Shown here: positions 37,339 through 48,970 of the stretch, one piece after another
Layout: each line of letters opens with the position of its first letter
Position numbering within the stretch: the first letter of the stretch is position 1
Source of the DNA: Streptococcus sp. oral taxon 058 str. F0407
GTDB taxonomy: Bacteria > Bacillota > Bacilli > Lactobacillales > Streptococcaceae
Reading direction: 5' to 3'
NCBI RefSeq assembly: GCF_000235485.1
Contig: NZ_JH378889.1
Span: 29,461-93,460 of the forward strand
Length of the DNA: 64,000 nt
Program-made: the position numbers and the translations under genes
Notes under the pieces: generated by a model
Told to the model about the DNA's origin: nothing
The model's database searches: none
Seen by the model: only the letters and a program-made list of their open reading frames with translations

Positions 37339-38019
37339 ATGAAAAAGAAAACCTATATCAAATTAATGGCAGCGACTGTATTGGCTTCTACCTTGCTACT
37401 GGGAGCTTGTGGAAATAAAAACGAAACCACTCAAACAAGTGGCTATGCCAAGACAAGCCAATCATCAAGTTCTAAAGCAGCTTCTTCTAGCAAAGAAAGT
37501 AAGACTCAAAAATCTTCAAATTCAGCTTCATCTGAAAAAGCTCAAGCATCTTCTGACCAATCTTCTACAACAGCAGATCAATCACAAGCGAAACCAGCCC
37601 CTGAATCAAGACAAGAACAAGCGACTCCTAGTCAACCAGCCCCTTCTCAGGCTCCGTTAACTCAGCAAGGTTCTCAAGTCCAGTCTAACCAGTCAACTTA
37701 TGACCCGACAACTGACCGCAAACTTCAAGACAAGCAAGCAGAACACAACAAACGCTACAAGGGAGTTTTAACCATGGTGGATGGTGACTTCTCAGCTGCA
37801 GCGGGCAACTGGAAGGGAGCGAATGGCGAAACGATTACGGTTTCATCAGGGGGGCAATTCACAGTAGAGACTGCCGATGGAAAGAAAGAAAACTATTCTA
37901 TCAGAGGCTACTCTTACACTCTTGATGATGGCAAGTATAATGCCAAAATCGGAGGAGGAAAAATCATCCAAATTACAACAGGTGCGGATGGTAAAGTTTC
38001 GAGCGTTGCCTTGATTTAA
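37339..38019 (+). CDS. Surface lipoprotein with Ser/Gln-rich linker and DUF6287-like C terminus
   Basis: The 226-residue precursor has a lipoprotein signal ending LLLGAC (Cys24), a long low-complexity Ser/Lys/Gln/Pro linker (about 30-135) and a C-terminal domain (about 140-226) containing VDGDFSAAAGNWKGANGETITV, like streptococcal DUF6287 proteins. Function is unknown. The ATG at 37339 follows AAAGGAG; an upstream in-frame ATG at 37318 precedes that site and is rejected. The WalR box suggests it belongs to the cell-wall homeostasis regulon. Confidence 0.85.
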   Translation: MKKKTYIKLMAATVLASTLLLGACGNKNETTQTSGYAKTSQSSSSKAASSSKESKTQKSSNSASSEKAQASSDQSSTTADQSQAKPAPESRQEQATPSQPAPSQAPLTQQGSQVQSNQSTYDPTTDRKLQDKQAEHNKRYKGVLTMVDGDFSAAAGNWKGANGETITVSSGGQFTVETADGKKENYSIRGYSYTLDDGKYNAKIGGGKIIQITTGADGKVSSVALI

Positions 38020-38148
38020 TAATAAAATTTGGTGCTTTAACTTTTACTAGAAATCGTGCTGTAAAAGGGTGAGTCAACTGTTTTTCACTTAGTTTCTCCA
38101 AGAGAAAGTGGTATAATAAAAAAATCAAAGGAAAACGAGTGATAGTAC

Positions 38149-38835
38149 ATGGCGGATAAATTAATCTTACCTCAAAACACACGATTGATGGGAGTATTTC
38201 TTGGGTTTGTAGGTGGTTCTTTGGATGTGTTTTGCCATATTCAATACCATAGTTTGGTAGCGACACAGACAGGGAATATTCTCCTACTTATATCTGATTG
38301 GCACGACTCAAATGTCATCAATACGATGCTACGATTCTGCTCAATTCTTTTCTTTTCTCTAGGATTTCTGTTTGCATTGCACATGAAAGAATACCGCAAA
38401 ACGGCCTACTGGCGGGTTAAGATGTTGCTCCCCTTATTTATCGGGACCCTTATTTTGCCTTTCTTTTCACGATTTCCTCTATTAGAAGTTCCTTTCATTG
38501 CTTTTGGAACAGGAATGATGATGCTAACATTTACGGGTAGTTTGATTGAAGATCATCCCTATGTCATTTTTATGACGTCTGGAAATTACCGAAAGATGTT
38601 GACCGCTTTGTATCGCATTGCTAGAAGAGAAGGAAATATCCAAGAATACCGTCGTCAAGCCTTAAATTATGGGATTGTTGTGGGAAGTTTCATAGTGGGG
38701 GCAATCAGCTTGGCTGTATTGATGCATTTTCTTCATGAATGGTCTGTTTGGATTATCAGCCTCAATTTGTTTTTGATTATGTCCTACTATATAGCTAGAG
38801 TGAAGCAATTAGATTTACAAGATGAAAACATATAA
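38149..38835 (+). CDS. DUF1275 (YoaK-family) membrane protein
   Basis: The 228-residue protein has about six hydrophobic segments and the DUF1275 hallmarks (GFVGGSLDVFCHIQYHSLVATQTGNIL and FMTSGNYRKM). The substrate and role of this family are unknown. A TATAAT at 38112-38117 lies upstream without a clear -35. It is a single gene with its own terminator, convergent with dusB. Confidence 0.85.
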   Translation: MADKLILPQNTRLMGVFLGFVGGSLDVFCHIQYHSLVATQTGNILLLISDWHDSNVINTMLRFCSILFFSLGFLFALHMKEYRKTAYWRVKMLLPLFIGTLILPFFSRFPLLEVPFIAFGTGMMMLTFTGSLIEDHPYVIFMTSGNYRKMLTALYRIARREGNIQEYRRQALNYGIVVGSFIVGAISLAVLMHFLHEWSVWIISLNLFLIMSYYIARVKQLDLQDENI

Positions 38836-38873
38836 AAAACGGCAAGACTCATTTTTGAGTTTTGCCGTTTTTG
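38834..38873. terminator. Bidirectional terminator between the DUF1275 gene and dusB
   Basis: AAAACGGCAAGACTC/GAGTTTTGCCGTTTT stem with T5 on the right and A-rich left flank. Confidence 0.9.
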
Positions 38874-38891
38874 TAAGTTGTAGATGTGAGA

Positions 38892-39872
38892 CTATGCTTT
38901 ATCTAATTGCAAGAGGGCTTCAATCTCTGCTAGGGTGCTAGCTTGTGAAATGGCTCCACGAAGCTTGGCTGCGCCAGATGTACCACGAAGATAGTGAGGA
39001 GCGAGTCCACGGAATTCACGAACGGCAATGTTTTCCCCTTTGAGGTTAATCAAGCGTTTCAAGTGTTCGTAGGCGATTTTCATCTTGTCTTCAAAGGTCA
39101 AATCAGGAAGGATTTCTCCCGTTTCAAAATAGTGATTGATCTGATTGAAGAGGTAGGGATTTCCCATGGCTGCGCGACCAATCATAACAGCGTCAGCCCC
39201 GACTTCTTCGATACGCTGTTTGGCTTCTTGGACCGTACGGATGTCACCGTTGGCGATAAATGGAATCTTTGTCAGGGCTTGGGCTACATCGTGCAAGGTC
39301 TCAAGGTCCGCATGACCAGTATACATTTGCTCACGTGTACGACCGTGCATAGCGAGGGCAGAGACACCAGCAGCCTCAGCTGCGAGAGCATTCTCCACGG
39401 CTAGGGATGGATCAGACCATCCTGTACGCATTTTGACGGTGAGGGGGATATCAAGGACAGATTGGACCTTGTTGATGATAGAGTAGATCTTGTCTGGGTC
39501 CTTGAGCCACATAGCGCCAGCTTCATTCTTCACGATTTTGTTAACTGGGCAGCCCATGTTGATATCGACGATATCGGTCTTAGTATTTTCTTGGATGAAT
39601 TCTGCTGCGCGTGCTAGGCTGTCTTCATCGCTACCAAAAAGTTGGATAGAAACTGGGTTTTCGCCTTCATCGATATGAAGCATGTGTAGGGTTTTTTCGT
39701 TATTGTATTGTATTCCCTTGTCAGAGACCATTTCCATTACAACGAGTCCAGCTCCGAGCTCTTTTGCGATGGTACGAAAGGCTGAGTTGGTCACGCCAGC
39801 CATGGGTGCTAAAACGGTACGATTGGGAATCTCAACATTGCCAATCATAAAGGGTGTATTAAGATTTGTCAC
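38892..39872 (-). CDS. dusB: tRNA-dihydrouridine synthase
   Basis: This flavoenzyme reduces uridines in the tRNA D-loop. The 326-residue TIM-barrel protein has the FMN-binding start [17 protein letters not shown], the catalytic Cys in [16 protein letters not shown] and the [15 protein letters not shown] phosphate-binding region. The frame is open further upstream, but the GTG at 39872 has GGAGG 9 bases before it and matches the conserved N terminus; the start overlaps hslO by 14 bases. Confidence 0.93.
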   Translation of the reverse strand: MTNLNTPFMIGNVEIPNRTVLAPMAGVTNSAFRTIAKELGAGLVVMEMVSDKGIQYNNEKTLHMLHIDEGENPVSIQLFGSDEDSLARAAEFIQENTKTDIVDINMGCPVNKIVKNEAGAMWLKDPDKIYSIINKVQSVLDIPLTVKMRTGWSDPSLAVENALAAEAAGVSALAMHGRTREQMYTGHADLETLHDVAQALTKIPFIANGDIRTVQEAKQRIEEVGADAVMIGRAAMGNPYLFNQINHYFETGEILPDLTFEDKMKIAYEHLKRLINLKGENIAVREFRGLAPHYLRGTSGAAKLRGAISQASTLAEIEALLQLDKA

Positions 39873-40731
39873 GAATGAGTTCCTCCAGATCGTTTTCATC
39901 AAAGTTGTAAGTCGTTTGGCAGAATTGACAAGTGATTTCTGCACCATGGTCTTCCTCTTTCATTTCTTCAAGGTCTGAATTTGGAAGGCTGGCAAGAGCG
40001 TTCATAAAACGATCTTTGCTGCAGTCACATTGGAAACGAATTTCTTCTTCAGAAAGACGTTTGTAGGATTCGTCACCGTAGATAGCCTTGAGGAGAGCTT
40101 CGATATGGTCGTCACTTTCCAGAAGTGTCGAGATAGCTGGCATTTCTTGGATGCGTTTCTCAAAGCGTGCAATCTCTTCTTCCTTGGCTCCTGGCAATAC
40201 TTGGAGAAGAAAACCACCGGCAACTTCGACCTTGTCTTCCTCGTCCAAAAGAACATTGAGACCGACCGCTGAAGGTGTTTGTTGGCTTTCAGTCAGGTAA
40301 TAGGCCAAGTCTTCACCGATCTCCCCAGAGATGAGAGGAGTCATGGAGTTATAGGGATTTCCAGTACCGTAGTCTGTGATAACGAGGAATTGACCATTTC
40401 CGACAAAAGGTCCGACAAGGACTTCACCAGTTGCAGTCTTTTTGATGTCAACACCTGGATTTTGCACATATCCTTTGACATTTCCCTTGGTATCTGCGAC
40501 AGTGATAATGGCACCGAGAGAGCTGGTTCCCAGAACTTTAACCGTTAGCTTGGTATTTCCTTTTTCATTGGCTGCGAGAATTTGGCTAGCGATAAGGGTA
40601 CGACCAAGTGCGACAGTTGAACTGGCTTGAGTTTGATGTTTTTTCTGAGCAGTGCGGACGGTTTCTGTGCTATCAAGGACAAAAGCACGAAAGGCTCCGC
40701 TTTCTGATATTGTTTTAATAATTTTATCCAT
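39859..40731 (-). CDS. hslO: Redox-regulated chaperone Hsp33
   Basis: Hsp33 is a holdase activated by oxidation and unfolding. The 290-residue protein has the N-terminal substrate-binding domain and a C-terminal four-cysteine zinc switch (CDCSKDRF and CQFCQTTY, about residues 235-271). It overlaps dusB, and the two form a minus-strand operon as in other streptococci. Confidence 0.95.
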   Translation of the reverse strand: MDKIIKTISESGAFRAFVLDSTETVRTAQKKHQTQASSTVALGRTLIASQILAANEKGNTKLTVKVLGTSSLGAIITVADTKGNVKGYVQNPGVDIKKTATGEVLVGPFVGNGQFLVITDYGTGNPYNSMTPLISGEIGEDLAYYLTESQQTPSAVGLNVLLDEEDKVEVAGGFLLQVLPGAKEEEIARFEKRIQEMPAISTLLESDDHIEALLKAIYGDESYKRLSEEEIRFQCDCSKDRFMNALASLPNSDLEEMKEEDHGAEITCQFCQTTYNFDENDLEELIRDKS

Positions 40732-40918
40732 AGCTACTATTTTAGCATAAAAATGCCCAAAGGGGGAGTCGTGTGTTTGCTGTCATCTCTTTAATTGTTT
40801 AATGTATGATAATGGGTGTCAGGATTTCGAGGAAAAGAGATTTTTGATAACAATTTTTATTAATATTTTAACTTGTCTTAAAATAAGCTAAAATGAACTT
40901 TTAAGTTATGGTAAACAG

Positions 40919-40948
40919 TTGAAAAAAAGGTTGATAAAATGGTAAAAT
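40919..40948 (+). promoter_or_regulatory. Candidate dlt operon promoter
   Basis: -35 TTGAAA, 18-base spacer, -10 TAAAAT. The rest of the 293-base AT-rich spacer between hslO and dltX shows no other convincing signal. Confidence 0.45.
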
Positions 40949-41024
40949 GTTAGGAAGATAAGATAGTAAATGCATAGTTGCATAGCTTTTTTTGAAAAAT
41001 CATAGAAAATTGAACACACTAACT

Positions 41025-41156
41025 ATGGGAAAACACAGAAAATTGTATATGTTTTTGGGACAGACCGTCCTATATTTTGTAATCTTACTTGGTTTACTTT
41101 ATTTTTTTAGTTACCTTGGTCAGAGTCAAGGAACCTTTATTTATAATGAGTTCTAG
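41025..41156 (+). CDS. dltX: DltX small membrane protein of the D-alanylation operon
   Basis: A 43-residue open frame, MGKHRKLYMFLGQTVLYFVI followed by a hydrophobic stretch and ending GTFIYNEF, lies 20 bases before dltA. It has one transmembrane segment and the conserved C-terminal FIYNEF motif of DltX. DltX is required for D-alanylation of teichoic acids; its C-terminal motif is thought to take part in acyl transfer between DltB and DltD. It has no strong Shine-Dalgarno. Confidence 0.88.
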   Translation: MGKHRKLYMFLGQTVLYFVILLGLLYFFSYLGQSQGTFIYNEF

Positions 41157-41176
41157 TTTGAAGGAGAAAATGAACC

Positions 41177-42727
41177 GTGTCTAATAAACCGATAAAAGAT
41201 ATGATTGAAACGATTGAGCACTTTGCTCAAACACAGCCAACATATCCTGTTTACAATGTTTTAGGTCAAGAGCATACTTATGGCGATTTAAAGGTTGATT
41301 CGGATAGTTTGGCTGCAGCTATTGATCGACTTGGCTTACCTGAGAAATCTCCAGTCGTCGTTTTTGGTGGTCAGGAATATGAGATGTTGGCTACTTTTGT
41401 AGCGCTGACTAAGTCGGGGCATGCCTACATTCCCATTGACAGCCATTCGGCCTTGGAACGAGTTTCAACTATTTTAGAAGTAGCAGAGCCAAGCTTGATT
41501 ATTGCCATTTCAGACTTTCCATTAGAGCAGGTTTCTACACCGATGTTGAATCTAGCTCAGGTTCAAGAAGCCTTTGCTCAAGCTTCTAGCTACGAGATTA
41601 CGCATCCAGTAAAAGGAGATGATAACTACTACATCATCTTTACTTCTGGTACGACTGGTAAGCCAAAGGGAGTGCAGATTTCCCATGATAATCTCCTCAG
41701 TTTTACTAACTGGATGATTACAGACAAGGAATTTGCGACGCCAAGTCGTCCACAAATGCTGGCTCAACCGCCTTATTCTTTTGATCTATCTGTCATGTAC
41801 TGGGCACCAACATTGGCACTAGGTGGTACACTTTTCGCTCTTCCTTCAGCCATTACTCAGGATTTCAAAAAGCTCTTTGCGACGATCTTTTCATTGCCAA
41901 TCGCTATCTGGACCTCAACGCCTTCCTTTGCCGATATGGCCATGTTGTCAGAAGACTTCAATAGTGAGAAAATGCCTGGAATCACGCATTTCTACTTTGA
42001 TGGTGAAGAATTGACGGTCAAAACAGCCCAAAAACTGCGCGAGCGTTTCCCAAATGCCCGTATCATCAATGCTTACGGCCCAACAGAAGCGACAGTAGCC
42101 CTGTCAGCTGTTGCCGTGACGGACGAGATGTTGGCGACTCTCAAACGCCTACCAATCGGCTATACCAAGGCAGATTCTCCAACCTTTATCATTGATGAGG
42201 AAGGTAGGAAACTGCCAAATGGTGAACAGGGAGAAATCATTGTTTCTGGACCAGCTGTTTCAAAAGGCTATATGAACAATCCTGAAAAAACGGCAAAGCG
42301 TTTCTTGGAGTTCGAAGGTCTTTCGGCCTACCACACAGGAGATGTAGGAACTATGACAGATGAGGGCTTGCTTCTCTACGGTGGACGGATGGATTTCCAG
42401 ATTAAGTTTAATGGTTATCGCATTGAGCTTGAAGATGTCTCTCAAAACCTCAACAAGTCTCGCTATATCGAGTCGGCTGTCGCTGTCCCACGTTATAACA
42501 AGGACCACAAGGTGCAAAATCTACTGGCCTATGTCATCCTAAAGGACGGTGTCCGTCAGCAGTTTGAACGTGATATCGATATTACCAAGGCTATCAAGGA
42601 AGACTTGGCAGATATCATGATGTCCTATATGATGCCGTCTAAGTTTCTCTATCGAGACAGTTTACCACTAACGCCTAATGGTAAAATTGATATCAAGGGC
42701 TTGATCAATGAGGTAAACAGTAGATGA
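41177..42727 (+). CDS. dltA: D-alanine:D-alanyl carrier protein ligase
   Basis: DltA adenylates D-alanine and loads it on DltC. The 516-residue protein is an adenylate-forming enzyme with the P-loop-like motif [22 protein letters not shown], the YHTGD motif and the C-terminal lysine in [10 protein letters not shown]. It starts with GTG at 41177, 10 bases after AAGGAG; the ATG at 41170 opens only a four-codon frame. dltB overlaps by 4 bases. Confidence 0.96.
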   Translation: MSNKPIKDMIETIEHFAQTQPTYPVYNVLGQEHTYGDLKVDSDSLAAAIDRLGLPEKSPVVVFGGQEYEMLATFVALTKSGHAYIPIDSHSALERVSTILEVAEPSLIIAISDFPLEQVSTPMLNLAQVQEAFAQASSYEITHPVKGDDNYYIIFTSGTTGKPKGVQISHDNLLSFTNWMITDKEFATPSRPQMLAQPPYSFDLSVMYWAPTLALGGTLFALPSAITQDFKKLFATIFSLPIAIWTSTPSFADMAMLSEDFNSEKMPGITHFYFDGEELTVKTAQKLRERFPNARIINAYGPTEATVALSAVAVTDEMLATLKRLPIGYTKADSPTFIIDEEGRKLPNGEQGEIIVSGPAVSKGYMNNPEKTAKRFLEFEGLSAYHTGDVGTMTDEGLLLYGGRMDFQIKFNGYRIELEDVSQNLNKSRYIESAVAVPRYNKDHKVQNLLAYVILKDGVRQQFERDIDITKAIKEDLADIMMSYMMPSKFLYRDSLPLTPNGKIDIKGLINEVNSR

Positions 42728-43968
42728 TGGAGCTTTACAAACAGCTACCTCATTTGGAACCTTATGGCAATCTTTATTATTTTTTGTACGTGATTGCTGC
42801 GACCCTACCGATATTTATCGGGCTCTTTTTCAAGAAACGCTTTGCCTGGTATGAGGTGCTCGTCAGTCTCTTCTTTATCGTCACCATGTTGGTCGGTGGA
42901 AAGACGAATCAAATAAGCGCTCTTATCCTTTATGTTATCTGGCAGGTACTGCTTGTGTTTTTCTACAAAAGGTACAGGAAACGACGGGATAGTAAATGGA
43001 TATTTTACCTGGTTAGCTTTTTATCTCTATTGCCAATCGTCTTTGTAAAAGTATCTCCTGCTATTCATGGACCTCAGTCTTTGTTTGGCTTTTTAGGGAT
43101 TTCTTACTTAACCTTTCGTGCAGTTGGGGTCATCGTTGAGCTGAGAGATGGTGTCATCAAGGATTTAACGGTCTGGCAATTCTTGCGTTTTCTTCTCTTT
43201 ATGCCGACCTTCTCAAGTGGTCCCATTGATCGTTTTAAACGCTTCAATGAAAATTATGAGACCATTCCTGAGAGGAGTGAGCTGATGGACATGCTAGAAG
43301 AGGCTGTCAAGTATATCATGCTTGGCTTCCTTTACAAGTTTATCTTGGCTCACATTTTAGGAGAGACATTATTGCCTCCGTTGAAAAATCTAGCCTTGCA
43401 GACAGGTGGTTTCTTTAATCATTATGCTTTGGCGGTGATGTATACCTTTGGTTTAGAATTGTTCTTTGACTTTGCGGGCTATTCTATGTTTGCCTTAGCC
43501 ATCTCAAATTTGATGGGGATTCATAGTCCTATCAACTTTAACAAGCCCTTTTTATCAAGGGATTTAAAAGAGTTTTGGAATCGCTGGCACATGAGTCTGT
43601 CTTTCTGGTTCCGTGACTTTGTCTTTATGCGGATGGTCATGGTACTGACCAGAAAGAAGGTCTTTAAAAATCGCAATGTCACTTCAAGTGTTGCCTATAT
43701 TCTCAATATGCTGATTATGGGCTTTTGGCATGGTGTAACCTGGTACTACATCGCCTATGGACTTTTTCATGGAATTGGGCTGGTCATCAATGATGCTTGG
43801 CTTCGTAAGAAAAAAGCGCTCAATAAAGAACGGAAAAAAGCTGGGAAGGGTTCCTTACCTGAGAATCGCTGGATTCAGTTGCTTGGCATGGTTGTCACCT
43901 TCCATGTCGTGATGATTTCATTCTTAATCTTTTCTGGATTTTTGAATGATTTATGGTTTAAAAAATAA
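42724..43968 (+). CDS. dltB: Teichoic acid D-alanyltransferase DltB (MBOAT)
   Basis: DltB moves the D-alanyl group from DltC across the membrane. The 414-residue polytopic protein belongs to the MBOAT family, with the catalytic His in [15 protein letters not shown] and the conserved [18 protein letters not shown] stretch. The ATGA overlap with dltA implies coupled translation. Confidence 0.95.
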   Translation: MMELYKQLPHLEPYGNLYYFLYVIAATLPIFIGLFFKKRFAWYEVLVSLFFIVTMLVGGKTNQISALILYVIWQVLLVFFYKRYRKRRDSKWIFYLVSFLSLLPIVFVKVSPAIHGPQSLFGFLGISYLTFRAVGVIVELRDGVIKDLTVWQFLRFLLFMPTFSSGPIDRFKRFNENYETIPERSELMDMLEEAVKYIMLGFLYKFILAHILGETLLPPLKNLALQTGGFFNHYALAVMYTFGLELFFDFAGYSMFALAISNLMGIHSPINFNKPFLSRDLKEFWNRWHMSLSFWFRDFVFMRMVMVLTRKKVFKNRNVTSSVAYILNMLIMGFWHGVTWYYIAYGLFHGIGLVINDAWLRKKKALNKERKKAGKGSLPENRWIQLLGMVVTFHVVMISFLIFSGFLNDLWFKK

Positions 43969-43978
43969 AAGGATGTAA

Positions 43979-45482
<1,504 letters not shown>

Positions 45483-45491
45483 ATCAAGATG

Positions 45492-45523
45492 AAAGTTTGG
45501 GATTTGAACCCAAGCTTTTTTGT
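45492..45523 (+). terminator. Intrinsic terminator after dltD
   Basis: AAGTTTGGG/CCCAAGCTT stem with one G-T pair and TTTTTT tail. Confidence 0.8.
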
Positions 45524-45623
45524 TTAAATAGCGAATGTTTTAGATGAAAATAAGTCAAAGGTTTCAAATTTTCTAGAAATATCGTATAATATAAAGGAAA
45601 AAAGAAAAGAAAAGGATTTCAAA

Positions 45624-47675
45624 ATGAATAAACGTTCTTTGTTACCTGTCTTGTCGACAGCCCTGTTAGCTCCAGCCTTCTTAGCTGGACAAGTATACGC
45701 TGAAGAAGCAACAACACCTGCAGAAAGTTCAGCTGTTGTAGCGACTCCTGCTACGTCGGCGACTCCAGCTCCTGTTGAGAGCCCTGCGGTACCGGAAACT
45801 TCGGCAACATCAGAAGCAGTTGTACCTGCAGAAGCTCCGTCAGCTCCTGCTGAATCTCCTAAAAGCGAAGAAAAGGACACCGTTATCTTACACACCAATG
45901 ATGTCCATGGTCGTATTGTAGAGGAAAAGGGAGTAATTGGTGATGCTAAGTTGGCGACTGTCATTGAGCAGGAACGCGCGAAATCAAATCAAAATACTCT
46001 AGTTGTTGATGCGGGAGACGCTTTCCAAGGTTTACCGATTTCCAACTCTACTAAGGGTGAAGCGCGTGCTGAAATTCTCAATCAGATGCAGTATGATGCC
46101 ATGGCAGTAGGAAACCATGAGTTTGACTTTGGTTTAGACGAAGCTAAGAAATACAAGGAAATCTTGAAATTCCCATTACTTAGCTCAAATACCTATGTCA
46201 ATGGAGCTCGTCTGTTTGAAGCTTCTACAATCGTTGATAAAGATAAGACTGTGGAAGGCGATGAGTTTGTTGTAATCGGTGTGACAACACCTGAAACTGC
46301 TACAAAAACCCACCCTAAAAACATTAAAGGGGTAACTTTTACAGATCCAATCTCTGAAGTCAATAAGGTCATCGAAGAAGTTCAAGCCAAGGCTCGTGCA
46401 GAAGGTAAGGACTACAAACACTATGTGGTGCTCGCTCACCTGGGTGTAGATACCACAACTCCAGTCGAGTGGCGTGGTTCAACCTTGGCAGAAGCTCTCT
46501 CTAAAAATCCTCGTCTCAAAGGCAAACGTGTGACGGTTATTGATGGCCATTCTCACACAGTAGCTTCCACAACTTATGGAGACAATGTTACCTACAACCA
46601 AACAGGAAGTTACCTTCATAATGTTGGGAAGGTTATCTACAAATCACGTCAGCTTTTGGGCAATCCTACGTTGATTGCGGCTGCTGATGCTAAAAAATTA
46701 CCAGCCAATCCAACAGTTGAAAAACTAGTCAAAGACATTAAACAAAAATACGATGCTGAAAATGCTGTTGAAGTCGTTTCAAACAGTCCTGTAGAACTCA
46801 ACGGAGATCGTGAAAATGTTCGAGTTCGTGAAACCAACCTCGGAAACGTCGTAGCAGACTCCCTCTATCAGTATGGTCAGACAGGATTTAGTCATCCGAC
46901 AGACATCGCTGTGACAAATGGTGGTGGCTTGCGTGAAACCATTACAAAAGGCAAACCGATTACGAAAGGAAATGTCATTGCGGTTCTTCCATTTGGAAAT
47001 ACCATCTCACAAATCCAAGTGACTGGGCAACAAGTATTGGATATGTTTGAAAAGTCACTCGGATCTATCTTGCAGGTCGATAAGGATGGCAAGAAGGTCT
47101 TGGATGAGAACGGACAACCATTGCTAGAACCAAGTGGTGGCTTCTTGCAAGTTTCAGGTGTGAAGGTCTACTATGATACCAACCTACCATCAGGTAAACG
47201 TGTCTTGGCCATTCAGGTCAAAAATCGCACGACTGGTCGTTATGATCTCCTAGACCTCGCAAAAACCTACTATCTTGCAACCAATGATTTCCTAGCTGCG
47301 GGTGGCGATGGCTACACGATGTTAGGTGGTGCGCGAGAAGAAGGACCTTCTATGGATGCAGCCTTTGAAGAGTATTTGAAAACAGCTGATTTGACCCAGT
47401 ATGAAAAGATCAATCCGAACTCACGGACGATTTCTGTGGATTCTAAAAACTTTAGTCTACCAGTAGAAACGCCTCAAACGAATGTGCCTGCTAACGATGC
47501 GACTACGAATGTGCCACTTACTTATGAGGTGGCAGGTCAATTTAGCAAGAAGGCAGTTGTCTCAGAAAAAGCTCTTCCAAATACAGGAAGTGAACAATCC
47601 ATCTTCTTGCTCTTGATGGGAATGGTAGCTGGTTTGGCAGGTATCTTATCGAGCCGAAAACCAAAGCTAAAATAG
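45624..47675 (+). CDS. LPxTG cell-wall-anchored 5'-nucleotidase
   Basis: This 683-residue surface enzyme should hydrolyse extracellular nucleotides to nucleosides. It has a signal peptide (cleaved near YA/EE, residue 26), an Ala/Pro/Thr-rich linker (about 27-85), a metallophosphatase domain (about 86-355; HTNDVHGR, DAGDAFQG, GNHEFDFG, DGHSHT), a 5'-nucleotidase C-terminal domain (about 370-575), a linker and a sortase signal LPNTG at 651-655 with hydrophobic segment and basic tail. Relatives in other streptococci make adenosine that dampens host defence. A TATAAT lies at 45585-45590. It lies alone between dlt and adc. Confidence 0.93.
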   Translation: MNKRSLLPVLSTALLAPAFLAGQVYAEEATTPAESSAVVATPATSATPAPVESPAVPETSATSEAVVPAEAPSAPAESPKSEEKDTVILHTNDVHGRIVEEKGVIGDAKLATVIEQERAKSNQNTLVVDAGDAFQGLPISNSTKGEARAEILNQMQYDAMAVGNHEFDFGLDEAKKYKEILKFPLLSSNTYVNGARLFEASTIVDKDKTVEGDEFVVIGVTTPETATKTHPKNIKGVTFTDPISEVNKVIEEVQAKARAEGKDYKHYVVLAHLGVDTTTPVEWRGSTLAEALSKNPRLKGKRVTVIDGHSHTVASTTYGDNVTYNQTGSYLHNVGKVIYKSRQLLGNPTLIAAADAKKLPANPTVEKLVKDIKQKYDAENAVEVVSNSPVELNGDRENVRVRETNLGNVVADSLYQYGQTGFSHPTDIAVTNGGGLRETITKGKPITKGNVIAVLPFGNTISQIQVTGQQVLDMFEKSLGSILQVDKDGKKVLDENGQPLLEPSGGFLQVSGVKVYYDTNLPSGKRVLAIQVKNRTTGRYDLLDLAKTYYLATNDFLAAGGDGYTMLGGAREEGPSMDAAFEEYLKTADLTQYEKINPNSRTISVDSKNFSLPVETPQTNVPANDATTNVPLTYEVAGQFSKKAVVSEKALPNTGSEQSIFLLLMGMVAGLAGILSSRKPKLK

Positions 47676-47693
47676 GCTAAATTTCACATCTAG

Positions 47694-47741
47694 AAGAGTC
47701 TAGGGAAACGTTTTTACGCCTTTTTCCCTTGACTCTTTTTT
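47694..47741 (+). terminator. Terminator of the 5'-nucleotidase gene, containing the adcR -35
   Basis: AAGAGTC plus AGGGAAA pair with TTTCCCT plus GACTCTT, separated by one T-T mismatch, then Ts. The 3' arm contains TTGACT, the adcR -35. Confidence 0.85.
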
Positions 47742-47767
47742 GGTTTATGATATAATTAACCAGTAAA
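47729..47767 (+). promoter_or_regulatory. adcR promoter with AdcR operator
   Basis: -35 TTGACT (47729-47734), 16-base spacer, -10 TATAAT (47751-47756). TTAACCAGTAAA (47756-47767) matches the AdcR consensus TTAACYRGTTAA at 11 of 12 positions and covers the transcription start. Confidence 0.85.
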
Positions 47768-47825
47768 GAATCGGTGGCTATCTAAGTTTTTTTTACGAAA
47801 AAGATAGCTAGGGAAGGAGTAACAC

Positions 47826-48266
47826 ATGAGACAGCTTGCACAGGAAATCGATAACTTTTTAAACGAGGTGATCTTGAGATCTGAGAACCAGCATGAAATT
47901 CTGATCGGACATTGCACAAGTGATGTAGCCTTGACTAATACTCAGGAACACATCCTCATGCTCTTGTCAGAAGAATCCTTAACCAACTCGGAGTTGGCCC
48001 GTCGCCTCAATGTCAGTCAGGCGGCAGTAACCAAGGCTATCAAGTCTTTAGTCAAAGAGGGCATGTTAGAGACATCTAGAGATCCCAAGGACGCGCGTGT
48101 GATCTTTTATCGACTGACAGAGCTGGCTCGACCAGTGGCAGAGGAGCACCACCACCACCATGAGCATACGCTCTCAGCCTATGAACAAGTAGCAAGTCAG
48201 TTTACTCCAAATGAACAAGAAGTTATCCAGCGGTTTTTAACTGCTTTAGTAGGAGAAATCAAATAA
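47826..48266 (+). CDS. adcR: Zinc-responsive repressor AdcR
   Basis: AdcR is a MarR-family repressor that binds DNA when zinc-loaded. The 146-residue protein has the winged helix ([29 protein letters not shown]) and a His-rich stretch [10 protein letters not shown] near residue 110 that forms part of the metal sites. It leads the adcRCBA operon; its stop overlaps adcC by one base, and its own operator sits at the promoter. Confidence 0.96.
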   Translation: MRQLAQEIDNFLNEVILRSENQHEILIGHCTSDVALTNTQEHILMLLSEESLTNSELARRLNVSQAAVTKAIKSLVKEGMLETSRDPKDARVIFYRLTELARPVAEEHHHHHEHTLSAYEQVASQFTPNEQEVIQRFLTALVGEIK

Positions 48267-48970
48267 TGCGGTATATTACAGTAGAGGACTTGTCTTTTTA
48301 TTATGACAAAGAGCCTGTCCTCGAGCACATCAACTACAGTGTTGATAGTGGGGAGTTTGTCACCCTGACTGGTGAAAATGGAGCTGCCAAGACAACGCTT
48401 ATCAAGGCTAGTCTAGGTATCTTGCAGCCGAGATTTGGCAAGGTAACCATCTCAAAGACAAATACTCATGGGAAAAAGCTTAGGATAGCTTATCTTCCCC
48501 AGCAGATTGCTAGTTTTAATGCTGGCTTTCCAAGTACGGTTTATGAATTTGTCAAGTCTGGTCGCTATCCGCGAAAGGGCTGGTTCCGTCGTTTGAATGC
48601 CCACGATGAGGAGCATATCAAGGCCAGTCTAGACTCAGTTGGTATGTGGGAACACCGTGATAAACGAATTGGCTCCCTCTCTGGTGGGCAAAAACAACGG
48701 GCAGTGATTGCTCGAATGTTTGCTTCTGACCCAGATATCTTTGTCTTGGATGAGCCGACGACAGGGATGGATGCGGGGAGCAAAAATGAATTTTACGAAC
48801 TCATGCACCACAGTGCCCACCATCATGGCAAGGCCGTTTTGATGATTACGCATGATCCTGAGGAGGTCAAGGCCTACGCAGACCGAAATATTCACCTAGT
48901 GCGTAACCAAGACTCACCGTGGCGTTGTTTCAACGTTCACGAGAGTGACCAGGAGGTGGACCATGCTTAG
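48266..48970 (+). CDS. adcC: Zinc ABC transporter ATPase AdcC
   Basis: AdcC powers high-affinity zinc import with AdcB and AdcA. The 234-residue ATPase has signature LSGGQKQRA, Walker [13 protein letters not shown] and H-loop ITHDPEEV. The Walker A reads GENGAAKTT, with Ala in place of the usual Gly before Lys; the pneumococcal protein has the same form as I remember it. It overlaps adcB. Confidence 0.95.
   Translation: MRYITVEDLSFYYDKEPVLEHINYSVDSGEFVTLTGENGAAKTTLIKASLGILQPRFGKVTISKTNTHGKKLRIAYLPQQIASFNAGFPSTVYEFVKSGRYPRKGWFRRLNAHDEEHIKASLDSVGMWEHRDKRIGSLSGGQKQRAVIARMFASDPDIFVLDEPTTGMDAGSKNEFYELMHHSAHHHGKAVLMITHDPEEVKAYADRNIHLVRNQDSPWRCFNVHESDQEVDHA

Noticed and set aside
37973..38266. 97-residue minus-strand frame between the lipoprotein and DUF1275 genes
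   Set aside because: It runs over both flanking genes, lacks a ribosome binding site and has no family resemblance.
40867..40916. Possible CiaR boxes (TTTAAC-N5-TTAAAA and TTTAAG-N5-GTAAAC) before dltX
   Set aside because: Only one half site matches TTTAAG exactly and partners match at 3-4 of 6; too weak to call.
45524..45964. 146-residue frame antisense to the 5'-nucleotidase signal and linker
   Set aside because: It arises from the Ala/Pro/Thr repeats of the real gene and has no start signal.
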